From: DAOTZS01 sp034434335
GTDB taxonomy: Bacteria > Chloroflexota > Anaerolineae > CG2-30-64-16
Length of the DNA: 18,549 bases
Assembly: GCA_034434335.1 (NCBI GenBank)
Contig: DAOTZS010000268.1
Span: 1 to 18,549, forward strand
Reading direction: 5' to 3'
The notes beneath the pieces are model-generated. The model was not told where the DNA came from and did not search any database. It was given only the letters and a program-made list of their open reading frames with translations. How positions within the stretch are numbered: the stretch's first letter is position 1; every line of letters begins with the position of its first letter. Both the position numbers and the translations under genes were made by a program. Positions 7,489 through 15,418 of the stretch are shown here, one piece after another.

Positions 7489-8510
7489 TGGCCGATCAGA
7501 CTTGCGATTTATCCGTGATTATCGTCAACTGGAATGCGGCGCCCTTTCTGGAGCCATGCCTGCGCTCGGTGCTGGGTGCCGGGGACGGGCTGCGCCTCGA
7601 AGTGTGGGTGGTAGACAACGCCTCCACGGACGGCAGCCTGGCCCTGCTACGCCGGCTCTTTCCCCAGGTGCGGCTGATCGCCAACAGCCAGAACCGCGGC
7701 TTTGCCGCCGCGAACAACCAGGCCCTGGCTCTGGCCCGCGGCCGCTATGCCATGTTGCTCAATCCCGATACCGAGGTGTGTGACGGTGCGCTGGGCCGTA
7801 TGGTGGCCTTTCTGGATGAGCACCCCCGGGCGGGGATCGTCGGCCCTCGCCTCACGTTGCGCAGCGGCAAGATCCAGGGTGGCGCGGCGGGTTATGAGCC
7901 GTCTCTGTGGACGGTGTTCAACTACAGCTTCTTCCTGTACAAGCTGGCGCCACGCCTCTTCCGCGGCATGTGGCTGGCCCAGAGGCAATATCGGTCGCAA
8001 GAGCCGATCCGGGTGGATTGGGTGTCGGGTGCGGCGCTGATGGTGCGCATGGCTGCCGTTAGGGAAGCGGGGCTGTTGGACGAGGACTACTTCATGTATG
8101 CCGAGGACATGGAGTGGTGTCGCCGTCTGCGGCAGGGGGGATGGGAGGTCTATTGTCTGCCCGATGTGAGGATCATCCACCACATTGGCCGCAGCATCCG
8201 CCAGCGCGGGCCGGAGTTCTTCGCTATCAACGTCCACAGCCTGGACAGCTATTACCGTTCGCACTATGGCCCCGGCCTGGTAAAACTGCTCCACCTTTGT
8301 GGCACCGGCGGATTCCTGTTGCGCGCCGCTGCCTATAAGGGATTGCACCTGCTGCATGGCAAAGATGTGTACAGGGAGCTGGCCGCGCAATGGTGGGCCT
8401 GTACCAGGGCCGGCCTGAGGCATCTGCTGGGAATGGCTGTACCTGCCGTGGAGCAGAGTGAAGCTGAGCTTGGGCCGCGGGCGGCTGAGACGGGGGGATC
8501 GGAGCAGTGA
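7488..8510 (+). CDS. GT2 glycosyltransferase, rhamnosyltransferase-like
   Basis: A 340-residue GT-A fold enzyme. The ATG at 7488 overlaps the AP3 stop (TGATG); a longer open frame from 7353 merely runs over AP3. Seen motifs: N-terminal LSVIIVNWN, VVDNASTDGS with D43, the DXD-equivalent NPDTE (D94), WVSGAALMVR, and DEDYFMYAEDMEW, which carries the acidic ED of the active site. This pattern is characteristic of WbbL-like inverting GT2 enzymes that add rhamnose or a similar sugar to lipid-linked intermediates on the cytoplasmic side. The sugar cannot be assigned from sequence alone. The C-terminal 70 or so residues are helical and amphipathic, possibly membrane-associated. Its stop overlaps the next start by 4 bp (GTGA). 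Confidence 0.85.
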   Translation: MADQTCDLSVIIVNWNAAPFLEPCLRSVLGAGDGLRLEVWVVDNASTDGSLALLRRLFPQVRLIANSQNRGFAAANNQALALARGRYAMLLNPDTEVCDGALGRMVAFLDEHPRAGIVGPRLTLRSGKIQGGAAGYEPSLWTVFNYSFFLYKLAPRLFRGMWLAQRQYRSQEPIRVDWVSGAALMVRMAAVREAGLLDEDYFMYAEDMEWCRRLRQGGWEVYCLPDVRIIHHIGRSIRQRGPEFFAINVHSLDSYYRSHYGPGLVKLLHLCGTGGFLLRAAAYKGLHLLHGKDVYRELAAQWWACTRAGLRHLLGMAVPAVEQSEAELGPRAAETGGSEQ

Positions 8511-9949
8511 ACACAGTGCAGCGGCTGCTCAAGAACACGCTTGCCCTGTCGGCTACCAGTTTCCTGCGCCTGGGCGTGGGGCTGGCCTTGACAGTTTATA
8601 TCGCGCGCGCACTGGGCCCGGCCTTCCTGGGCAAGTATGCCCTCCTGATCGCCTACATCAACATCTTCCAGCTTCTGGCCGAAGCCGGCATCCCGCGGCT
8701 GGTGACCCGTGAAGTGGCCAGGCAGCCCGGGGAAGCCAACCGCTTCTTCTGGAATGCCCTGGCCGTGCAGACCGGATGTAGCCTGGCCGCCGCGGCCGCC
8801 ATGATCGCAGTGGTGGAGATCCTTCATTACCCGGCCGACACCACCCTGATGCTCTACCTGGCGACGGGTTCTCTGCCGGCTTACGCGGTGCTGGCCGCTG
8901 GCGGGGCAATCCTGCAAGCCTACGAGCGCATGGAGTTCAGCACCCTGGCAGAGGTGGTCAGCAGCGTGGGCCAGTTGGTGGCCACGATCTTGTTGCTCCG
9001 GGCCGGCTATGGGGTAGTGGGGCTGGCGGTGGTCAAGGTGTTGGGTTTTGCCCTGGTAGCACTGGTGAACCTGCTGGCGGTATGGCAGCTGAAGCTGGTG
9101 GGCCGGCCAGAGTTGGACCTGCGCTTCGGCTGGCAGCTCTTGCGGCAGGGGAGCAACCTGCTGCTTATGGCAGTTTTCGGCGCGGTACTGCTGCGGCTCG
9201 ACGTGTTGATCATCACCCAGCTCTGGGGCGAGGCTGTCACAGGGATCTATAACGCGGCTTACCAGTTGGTGAAGGCTTTTGTGCTTTTGGTGTGGGCCTA
9301 CGCCGATGCCATCTACCCGGTGCTGAGCCGCTTCTTCCACCAGGCACGGCAGGAGATGCTGGCAGCGGTGGCGGCCTCGCTACAATACGGTGTGCTGCTG
9401 ATCCTGCCGCTGGCCATCGGTGGCAGCGTGCTGGCCGAACCGGTGATCCGGCTGGTATACGGCGATAGCGGTTACGTTGCAGCAGCCTGGGCGCTGCGCC
9501 TGCTCGTCTGGCACCTGTTGCCGTTCTTCGCGCATACCCTTTTGGTACGGGGGATCATCGCCGCGGATCGGCAGAACCTGGCCAGCCGCATCGAGGGATT
9601 GGTCTTGCTTGTGGCAGCAGTCTGTGAGCTGGCCTTGATCTACCTTTGGGGCATGATCGGTGCTGCCCTGGCTGCGAATCTTGTTTTCGTGATTGCGGTG
9701 GGGCTTAGCGGTCCGGCGCTGACGCGCGTGGTGGGCCGGTTAAGCATGCCGTGGGGCCGGATCGTCCGCCTGGCCGGGGCCGGCCTGGGCATGGCGGTGG
9801 CTCTGTGGCTGTTGCGCGGGGTGCCTCTGTGGATCAGCGTCCCGCCGGGTGCGGCAGTCTACATAGGCCTGGCCCTGGGCCTGGGAGCCATCAGCACACG
9901 CGATCGTCGGTTGCTGGCCCAGATGGCCCGCTGGGCACGTGTGGAGTAA
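8507..9949 (+). CDS. Oligosaccharide flippase, Wzx/MOP family (copy 2)
   Basis: A 480-residue polytopic protein homologous to the first flippase. Shared landmarks are the opening VQRLLKNTLALSATSFLRL, FLGKYALLIAYIN, and a central LLRLDVLIITQLWGE followed by GIYNAAYQLVKAF. The GTG at 8507 overlaps the GT2 stop and follows GGGGGGATCGGAG; a second in-frame GTG at 8516 has GGAG (8501-8504) at 11-nt spacing and is a fair alternative. Expected role: translocation of an undecaprenyl-linked repeat unit from cytoplasm to periplasm. It lies directly before the acyltransferase and Wzy genes, so it may be the flippase that feeds this polymerase, while copy 1 between AP1 and AP2 may serve another intermediate; that split is inference. 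Confidence 0.85.
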   Translation: MNTVQRLLKNTLALSATSFLRLGVGLALTVYIARALGPAFLGKYALLIAYINIFQLLAEAGIPRLVTREVARQPGEANRFFWNALAVQTGCSLAAAAAMIAVVEILHYPADTTLMLYLATGSLPAYAVLAAGGAILQAYERMEFSTLAEVVSSVGQLVATILLLRAGYGVVGLAVVKVLGFALVALVNLLAVWQLKLVGRPELDLRFGWQLLRQGSNLLLMAVFGAVLLRLDVLIITQLWGEAVTGIYNAAYQLVKAFVLLVWAYADAIYPVLSRFFHQARQEMLAAVAASLQYGVLLILPLAIGGSVLAEPVIRLVYGDSGYVAAAWALRLLVWHLLPFFAHTLLVRGIIAADRQNLASRIEGLVLLVAAVCELALIYLWGMIGAALAANLVFVIAVGLSGPALTRVVGRLSMPWGRIVRLAGAGLGMAVALWLLRGVPLWISVPPGAAVYIGLALGLGAISTRDRRLLAQMARWARVE

Positions 9950-9961
9950 GATCGCCAGAAC

Positions 9962-10726
9962 ATGCCTGAGAGTAACCTAACGGGCCGCTGGCTGAGGCTG
10001 GCCATCGAGCACCTGATCCAATCCGTGAAGCGCGATCCCACCTACCACCTGGACCCTGCGCTGTCGGGTGGCGCGCTGTTGCGCATTGCCTGGCGTCGTG
10101 GCCGGGCACTGCTGCGCGGGCTGTGGTGGTCGTGGCGGTTGGGCAGTTGCCAGCTTCCCTTATTCGTGGGCCGGCGGGTGCAGATCGTGCACCCCAGGCA
10201 GTTGCACGTAGGCCGGGCAGTGACGTTGGGGGACGACGTGTATATTGACGCGCTGTCGAGAAATGGGGTGACCTTGGGGGACAATGTCAGCATTGCCCGG
10301 GGAACGGTCATCGAGGCGACCGGGGTGATCTCACGGCTGGGGGAGGGGCTGGAGATCGGTGCCAACTCCAACCTGGGCCACTTCTGTTTTGTAGGCGCGG
10401 GCGGCGGCGTACGTATTGGCCGTAATGTGCTGATTGGCCAGCGGGTGAGCTTTCATTCGGAGGATCATGTTTTCGAGCGGACGGATGTGCCGATCAAGGC
10501 ACAGGGGGTGACCCGTAAGGGGATCGTGGTGGAGGATGATTGCTGGCTGGGGGCGGGGGTTATCCTGCTGGACGGGGTGACTGTGGGCCGCGGCAGCGTG
10601 ATTGCCGCCGGCAGCGTGGTCACCCGCGATGTGGCCCCGTATAGCGTCATGGCGGGCGTGCCAGCCCGCCTGATCCGCAGCCGGCTGTCGGACAAGGAGA
10701 GGCAAGATGCGCAGGAGCCCGTCTGA
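9962..10726 (+). CDS. Left-handed beta-helix (hexapeptide) acyltransferase
   Basis: A 254-residue protein whose residues from about 70 onward form imperfect hexapeptide repeats (VTLGDDV, VTLGDNV, LEIGANSNLG, VRIGRNVLIG and others). H165 and H169 in FHSEDH match the catalytic histidine loop of the maltose-acetyltransferase/WbbJ-type family. The closing segment CWLGAGVILLDGV then AGVPARLIRSR is standard for it. These enzymes are trimeric and transfer acetyl or another acyl group from CoA to a sugar in the cytoplasm. The N-terminal 65 residues are basic and helical, and no membrane helix is convincing. It starts 12 bp after the flippase with only a weak ribosome site, and overlaps the next gene by 20 bp. 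It probably decorates the repeat unit before export; the acceptor is unknown. Confidence 0.8.
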   Translation: MPESNLTGRWLRLAIEHLIQSVKRDPTYHLDPALSGGALLRIAWRRGRALLRGLWWSWRLGSCQLPLFVGRRVQIVHPRQLHVGRAVTLGDDVYIDALSRNGVTLGDNVSIARGTVIEATGVISRLGEGLEIGANSNLGHFCFVGAGGGVRIGRNVLIGQRVSFHSEDHVFERTDVPIKAQGVTRKGIVVEDDCWLGAGVILLDGVTVGRGSVIAAGSVVTRDVAPYSVMAGVPARLIRSRLSDKERQDAQEPV

Positions 10727-13439
10727 GGGAAACCCGGCTGCTGGTACGTCTCTCCCTTCCGGGCAGGTGAGGGGAACCTTACGCGGCCTGGGAGAAGAAC
10801 GCCTCCTGCTGGTGCTCATGGTGGGGGCAGGGATCATCCTGGGCGCCGGCGCAGTGTTCGGCCCGCTGCCCGCCCTGGCCCTGGTGGCCGGGCTGCTGTT
10901 CATGTTGCTGCTGTGGCAAACCTGGCCCACCAGCGGCATGGCCCTGCTGATAGCTGCCTCGCTCCTGTCGCATTATAAGGCCGACATAGGGAATATCTCG
11001 GTACGCGCCGAGCATGTCGCCATCCTGCTGGTGGGCGCCATGTGGGCGTGGGTCATCCTTGTGCACCGTCGGCCGTTTCGGGTGGGCTGGCCAGGCTTGT
11101 TTGCCCTGGCGTGGCTGGGCCTCAACGTCGCAGCCACCATCTTTCATGCGCCCGACCCAGCCGATTCGCTGCGCCACATCATCCGCCTGGGGCTGATGGT
11201 GGCCGCCTATCTGGTGGGGGTCAACCTGCTGCGCACCTGGCGCCAGTGGTGGGCCGCGTTCGGGTGGTTCCTGGCCCTGGCCCTGGCCGAGGACCTGTTT
11301 GGGTTGCTGGCCCGGGCCCTCTACGAGTCGGGGATCAACCTGGGTGTGCAGGTGGCCTGGAACCTGGCCCATCCGGTGCCCTATGGCACGCTGGAAGAGG
11401 GCAACATGTTCGGCAGCCACTCGGCGGCCTGGTTCGTGGTCTTTCTGGCATTGTTCATGGCCCAGCCACGGCTGAGCACGCGCTGGCGACTGCCACTGTT
11501 GGCTGCGCTGGCGGTGACGGGCCTCTCTACTGTCCTGAGTTTCAGCCGGGGGGCCTGGGTGGCATTTCTGGTTGGCCTGGGCTTGCTTTACGTGTTCTAC
11601 GGCGTCCGCAGCCGCGGCCAGTACATCCGGGGTACGGTGTTAGCCCTGGGCGCGCCGTTCCTGGTAATCGGCCTGGTGATGCTGATCCAGGTTTTACCGG
11701 CCAGCATGCCCCTGGCAGCCAGGCTGCGCACCTTTACCAATCTGGTCAACGACCCCACCGTCACCGCCCGTCTGGAGGACGCTGCCCTGGGGCTGATGGA
11801 CTGGGCCGTGCATCCCTGGCTGGGCTGGGGACCAGGCACTTTCTATCAGTTGCATGGCATCCGCAACTGGGAACCGGCCTGGCTGGCCAACCAGACCGTG
11901 CGTACCCTGCAGGAGACCGGCGTGTTGGGCCTGCTGGCCCACCTGGGTTTTGTGCTCTCGCTGACCTGGACGGCTGTGCTTGGCATCCGCCGCGCGGCCA
12001 CCCTGCATGCCCGAGCCGCGCTGTTAGGGTTGCTCATCGGGTTTTGGGTGCTGCAGGTGTCTTTCCAGGCCACCGACGGCACCTGGCTGGCAGCCGTTTG
12101 GGTGCACGCGGCGCTGCTGGCATCAGGGGCGCGGTTGGTCGAGGACCGGCAGGGCAGCCGGGCAGCGGGACGGCCAGAGGGCCAGCCGCAGGCAGCAGAT
12201 GGCCCGGCACCGCGCGCAGCCCAGAACTCAGCTTCTGCCATGACCATTCTCTTCGTCCACAGCAGCGACGAGATGTACGGCTCGGATGTGGTGCTGCTGG
12301 AGCTGCTGCGCCGGCTTGATAAGGCGCGGTTCAGACCGCTGGTGGTGTTGCCGGCCGATCTCCCTTATGAGCGCGGCCAGGCCCGGCTCAGCGACGAGCT
12401 CGTGAAGCTGGGCATCCCGGTGCGCCACGTGGATTTTGCGGTGCTGAGGCGCCGTTACCTGGGGTGGCCTGGCCTGGTGCGGTTTGCGAGGCGCCTGGTG
12501 CGTGGCAGCCGCGAGCTGGCGCGCTGGATCAGGGCTGAGCAGGTGCAACTCGTCCATGCCAATACGGTGGCGGTATGGGGTGCGGCGCTGGCAGCCAGGT
12601 TGACGCGCCGGCCGCTGCTGTGGCATGTGCATGAGATCATCACATATCCCCGCTGGCTGCGCTGGCTGGTGGCGCGGGTTGTCACTGCCTCTGCTCAGCG
12701 GGTGGTGGCCATCTCCGGGGCGGTGGCAGAACATCTGCTGGCCCTGGGCGCAGTGCAGGATGCCCGGGCCAGGCTGGTGGTGATCCCCGACGCGGTGGAC
12801 ACGGAGCGCTTCAGGCCCGATAATGACCCCGCGCCGGCGCGCAAGGCATGGGGCATCGCGGCCGACCAGGTCCTGGTGGGGACGGTGGGGCGCTTGCACA
12901 CCTGGAAGGGGCAGGAGGTGCTGGTAGAGGCCGCCGCGCTGCTGCGCGAGCGCTGCCCGCACGTTCGTTTCGTGATCGTGGGCGACATCGTGCCCGGCCA
13001 GCCTGGACCTAAGATGGCGCTGGAGGCCGCCATTGCGCGCGCCGGCCTGGGCGATCGAGTGCAGTTGGTGGGCTTCTGGCCCGACGCCGCCGAAGCCATG
13101 GCTGCTCTGGACATCATGGTCCTGCCCAGCACCAGCCCCGAGCCGTTTGGGCTGGTGCTATTGGAGGCCATGGCCTCAGGCAAGCCGGTGATTGCGACAG
13201 CACATGGCGGCCCGCTGGAGATCGTGGCCGACGGCGAGACCGGATTCCTGGTCCCGCCAGGAGATGCCGCCGCGCTGGCCGAGGCGATCGCGCGGCTGGC
13301 GCACGACCCACAGTTGCGCGCGCGGATGGGCGCCGCCAGCCGGGCACGGGCGGAGGCCAGGTTTGGGTTCGCGCCACACGTGGCGGCCTTCGAGGATCTG
13401 TATGAACAGCTCATGCAACAGGTAGCGGTATCCCGTTGA
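10707..13439 (+). CDS. Fused Wzy/O-antigen-ligase-like polymerase and GT4 glycosyltransferase
   Basis: One uninterrupted 910-residue frame. The ATG at 10707 has AGGAGAGG at 10695-10702, inside the previous gene. Residues about 30-480 carry many membrane helices plus ligase/polymerase signatures: SFSRGAW at 278-284 and HPWLGWGPGTF from residue 369 (Wzy_C/O-antigen-ligase type). An Ala/Gly/Pro-rich linker of about 40 residues follows. From residue 512 (MTILFVHSSDEMYGSD) to the end is a complete GT4 enzyme: HVHE, VVIPDAVDTERF, the GRLHTWK signature with R729 and K734, and the EPFG box with E812 and E820. The internal ATG at 12240 has no ribosome site, which supports a true fusion. Wzy/WaaL proteins act on the periplasmic face, while GT4 enzymes use cytoplasmic nucleotide sugars, so the linker should return to the cytoplasm. 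Confidence 0.8.
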   Translation: MRRSPSEGNPAAGTSLPSGQVRGTLRGLGEERLLLVLMVGAGIILGAGAVFGPLPALALVAGLLFMLLLWQTWPTSGMALLIAASLLSHYKADIGNISVRAEHVAILLVGAMWAWVILVHRRPFRVGWPGLFALAWLGLNVAATIFHAPDPADSLRHIIRLGLMVAAYLVGVNLLRTWRQWWAAFGWFLALALAEDLFGLLARALYESGINLGVQVAWNLAHPVPYGTLEEGNMFGSHSAAWFVVFLALFMAQPRLSTRWRLPLLAALAVTGLSTVLSFSRGAWVAFLVGLGLLYVFYGVRSRGQYIRGTVLALGAPFLVIGLVMLIQVLPASMPLAARLRTFTNLVNDPTVTARLEDAALGLMDWAVHPWLGWGPGTFYQLHGIRNWEPAWLANQTVRTLQETGVLGLLAHLGFVLSLTWTAVLGIRRAATLHARAALLGLLIGFWVLQVSFQATDGTWLAAVWVHAALLASGARLVEDRQGSRAAGRPEGQPQAADGPAPRAAQNSASAMTILFVHSSDEMYGSDVVLLELLRRLDKARFRPLVVLPADLPYERGQARLSDELVKLGIPVRHVDFAVLRRRYLGWPGLVRFARRLVRGSRELARWIRAEQVQLVHANTVAVWGAALAARLTRRPLLWHVHEIITYPRWLRWLVARVVTASAQRVVAISGAVAEHLLALGAVQDARARLVVIPDAVDTERFRPDNDPAPARKAWGIAADQVLVGTVGRLHTWKGQEVLVEAAALLRERCPHVRFVIVGDIVPGQPGPKMALEAAIARAGLGDRVQLVGFWPDAAEAMAALDIMVLPSTSPEPFGLVLLEAMASGKPVIATAHGGPLEIVADGETGFLVPPGDAAALAEAIARLAHDPQLRARMGAASRARAEARFGFAPHVAAFEDLYEQLMQQVAVSR

Positions 13440-13465
13440 TCAGCCACTTCTGTAATTTGGTGCTT

Positions 13466-13494
13466 TTGAAGCAAATACAGATAATTGTTATTAC
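13466..13494 (+). promoter_or_regulatory. Sigma70-like promoter candidate before the SGNH gene
   Basis: In an AT-rich gap after the fusion gene, TTGAAG (13466-13471) and TATTAC (13489-13494) are separated by 17 nt, each matching 4 of 6 consensus bases. Transcription would begin near 13501, ahead of the ATG at 13512. A small TGCTT/AAGCA inverted repeat overlaps the -35 box. This is a consensus match only. Confidence 0.35.
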
Positions 13495-13511
13495 GCAAAC
13501 CCTTCGGTGCT

Positions 13512-14240
13512 ATGCAAGCAAAGCACTTGTCTTGGCGAGCCACCGTGATAATATGCCTGCTGGCCCTGAGCGGGAGCTGTGCCCATGGCCGTCCTGACAC
13601 GGCGGAGACCGGCCCCGCCCGGGTGTGGATCCTTGGGGACAGCCTGACCGAGGGACTCTATGCCTCGAGCGAAGCCACGGCTTTCCGCAGCCTGCTCTTC
13701 CGGGCCCTGGATGAGCACTATGGCAGTGGCATCACCGAGAAGTACTGGCGGCGCTTCTGCACGCTGGAGACACTGGGCCGGCGCTGGCGTGAGAAAGAAG
13801 GCAGCCCAGACCTGGTGTTCATCGAGATCGGGATCAACGACGTGAGCAACACGTACTGTACGCAGGTGCCAGAGGCTGAGTGGCAGGCGCGCTACGTGGC
13901 ATTGCTGGATGATATACGCGAGCGTTCCCCGGAAGCCCGGATTGTCGTTGGAACGATCCCCTGGTGTGGCTGGTCGGAGGAGGATCTGAATTGGAGACGT
14001 GCTTTGCAGTATAATGAGTGGATCCGCGCCGCGGCCAGGGCAAGAGGCGTGGCCGTGGCAGACCTTTGGGCCGCCACCGTCAACCGACCCGACGGCCTGT
14101 CCTCGCCCACACAGGCCAGCGTGTTCCCGCCTGCCTACCGGGGAGACAGCTTTCACCCGAACGATGTCGGCCACGCCCGCATCGCCGAGGCGTTCTTCCA
14201 GGCCTACGTCGCGTATTACGTACCAGGGGGGCAGGGATGA
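13512..14240 (+). CDS. Secreted SGNH/GDSL hydrolase
   Basis: A 242-residue protein if started at ATG 13512; the frame also opens at a TTG (13485), but that lies inside the promoter candidate. The N-terminus (basic start, then VIICLLALSGSCAHG) looks like a signal peptide; C23 could make it a lipoprotein, though the lipobox is imperfect. Catalytic blocks are clear: GDSL with S44, GIND with N109 and D110, and the final DSFH with D212 and H215 as the DxxH acid and base. SGNH enzymes are esterases or acyl-editing enzymes; exported members in polysaccharide loci remove or transfer acetyl groups. Location beside the cytoplasmic acyltransferase gene fits an acyl-modified polymer. No Shine-Dalgarno precedes the ATG. 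The stop overlaps the next start (ATGA). Confidence 0.8.
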   Translation: MQAKHLSWRATVIICLLALSGSCAHGRPDTAETGPARVWILGDSLTEGLYASSEATAFRSLLFRALDEHYGSGITEKYWRRFCTLETLGRRWREKEGSPDLVFIEIGINDVSNTYCTQVPEAEWQARYVALLDDIRERSPEARIVVGTIPWCGWSEEDLNWRRALQYNEWIRAAARARGVAVADLWAATVNRPDGLSSPTQASVFPPAYRGDSFHPNDVGHARIAEAFFQAYVAYYVPGGQG

Positions 14241-15418
14241 AGATCGCCATGCTCGGCAGCCGGGGCATCCCGGCCAGCTACAGCGGGTTCGAGACCTACT
14301 TCGAGCAACTGGGAGCCCGGCTGGTGGCGCGCGGCCACCAGGTGACCGTCTACTGCCGCTCGCACCACATCACCTATCCTGGCACTACCTACCGGGGCAT
14401 ACGGTTGATCAAGTTGCCCACCGTGCGCAACAAATACCTGGATACCATCGTGCATGCCACCCTCTCCAGCCTGCACGCCCTCACCCAGGGTTACGACGTC
14501 GCCCTCTATGTCATCGCCGGCAACAGCCTGGTGACCTGGATTCCTCGCCTGGCCGGCCAGGTGACGGTGCTCAATGTGGACGGCCTGGATTGGAAACGGG
14601 CCAAATGGCCGGGGCCGGCCAAGGCCTACATCCGTTTCGCCGAACGGATGGCCACGGTGCTGCCCACGGCTTTTGTCACCGATTCGCGCGTCGTCCAGTC
14701 CTACTATCGCGAGAGGTACGGCATTGAGCCCCCTTACATCCCTTACGGTTCGGAAGTGCCCCGCCGGCCGCCAGGGGAAACCCTGGCGCGCTTCGGGCTG
14801 GCCCCGCGAGGTTATGTCCTCTTTGTCGGCCGGCTGGTGCCCGAGAACTGCGCCCACCACCTGGTGGAGGCGTTTCAAGGGCTGCAAACCGACATGAAGT
14901 GTGCGATCGTGGGCGACGCGCCGTACGCGGAGACATATATTGCTCGCCTGAAGGCGACGGACGATCCGCGCATCATCTTCACCGGCTATCAGTTTGGGGA
15001 AGCCTACTACGAGCTGGGGTCCAATGCGGCTGTTTTCGTGGAGACCTCGGGCGTGGGCGGGACGCACCCTGCGCTCCTGGAGGCGATGGCGTTTGGCAAC
15101 TGCGTGGTGGTGCATAATACGGCTGAAAACCTGGAGACGATGGGGGATGCCGGGCTGAGTTACGATGGTGGGGTGGGTGCTGCCTCGCTACGAGAGGTGC
15201 TGGCCAGGCTCCTGGCCGCGCCGGCCCTGATGGCCGAGCTGGGCCGCCGCGCCGCGGCACGCGCCGCAGCGCTCTATAGCTGGGACGCGGTCACTGACCA
15301 GTACGAGGCACTCTTCCGGGCCCTGCTGGCGCGCCGGACAAGCACCCGCGCTGGCCATCGTTCGTATGATATCCGTCATTCTGACGGGGGAGGCACCCAT
15401 GCGCAAAGAGAGTCCTAA
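14237..15418 (+). CDS. GT4 glycosyltransferase, DUF1972 (rhamnosyltransferase-like) type
   Basis: A 393-residue two-Rossmann-domain (GT-B) enzyme. ATG 14237 overlaps the SGNH stop; the open frame back to 14018 is only a shadow over that gene. The opening MKIAMLGSRGIPASYSGFET, the GLDWKRAKW segment near residue 115, and LVPENCAHHLVEA near 200 are hallmarks of DUF1972 glycosyltransferases, where PEN replaces the usual K of the GR...K motif. The donor-site acidic box is the family's GGTHPALLEAMA. Members often add rhamnose early in repeat-unit assembly and frequently sit beside the initiating phosphotransferase, as here. The C-terminal 25 residues are low-complexity and overlap the next gene by 20 bp. 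Acceptor and donor are not inferable. Confidence 0.85.
   Translation: MKIAMLGSRGIPASYSGFETYFEQLGARLVARGHQVTVYCRSHHITYPGTTYRGIRLIKLPTVRNKYLDTIVHATLSSLHALTQGYDVALYVIAGNSLVTWIPRLAGQVTVLNVDGLDWKRAKWPGPAKAYIRFAERMATVLPTAFVTDSRVVQSYYRERYGIEPPYIPYGSEVPRRPPGETLARFGLAPRGYVLFVGRLVPENCAHHLVEAFQGLQTDMKCAIVGDAPYAETYIARLKATDDPRIIFTGYQFGEAYYELGSNAAVFVETSGVGGTHPALLEAMAFGNCVVVHNTAENLETMGDAGLSYDGGVGAASLREVLARLLAAPALMAELGRRAAARAAALYSWDAVTDQYEALFRALLARRTSTRAGHRSYDIRHSDGGGTHAQRES
14769..14788 (+). repeat. Small in-frame hairpin with GAAA loop
   Basis: CGCCAGGG and CCCTGGCG pair perfectly (8 bp) around a GAAA tetraloop, in the interdomain segment of the DUF1972-type glycosyltransferase gene. A stem this size may be chance in GC-rich DNA; it is recorded because it has a stable GNRA-type loop. 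Confidence 0.4.
15386..15393 (+). promoter_or_regulatory. Shine-Dalgarno that sets the PGT start
   Basis: GGGGGAGG ends 5 nt before the ATG at 15399. The in-frame ATG at 15366, 33 nt earlier, has no such signal, so 15399 is preferred. The site lies inside the 3' end of the preceding glycosyltransferase gene. Confidence 0.65.

Noticed and set aside
11042..12319. 425-codon plus-strand frame inside the Wzy-GT4 gene
   Set aside because: Gly/Pro/Arg/Ala-rich out-of-frame translation; the overlapping frame has polymerase helices and GT4 motifs.
13455..13480. Terminator after the Wzy-GT4 fusion gene
   Set aside because: TGCTT/AAGCA gives a 5-bp stem with no T-tract; a promoter reading of this AT-rich gap is better supported.
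14018..14236. Upstream extension of the DUF1972 glycosyltransferase
   Set aside because: It overlaps the SGNH catalytic C-terminus; the family always starts with MKIAMLGSRGIP, at 14237.
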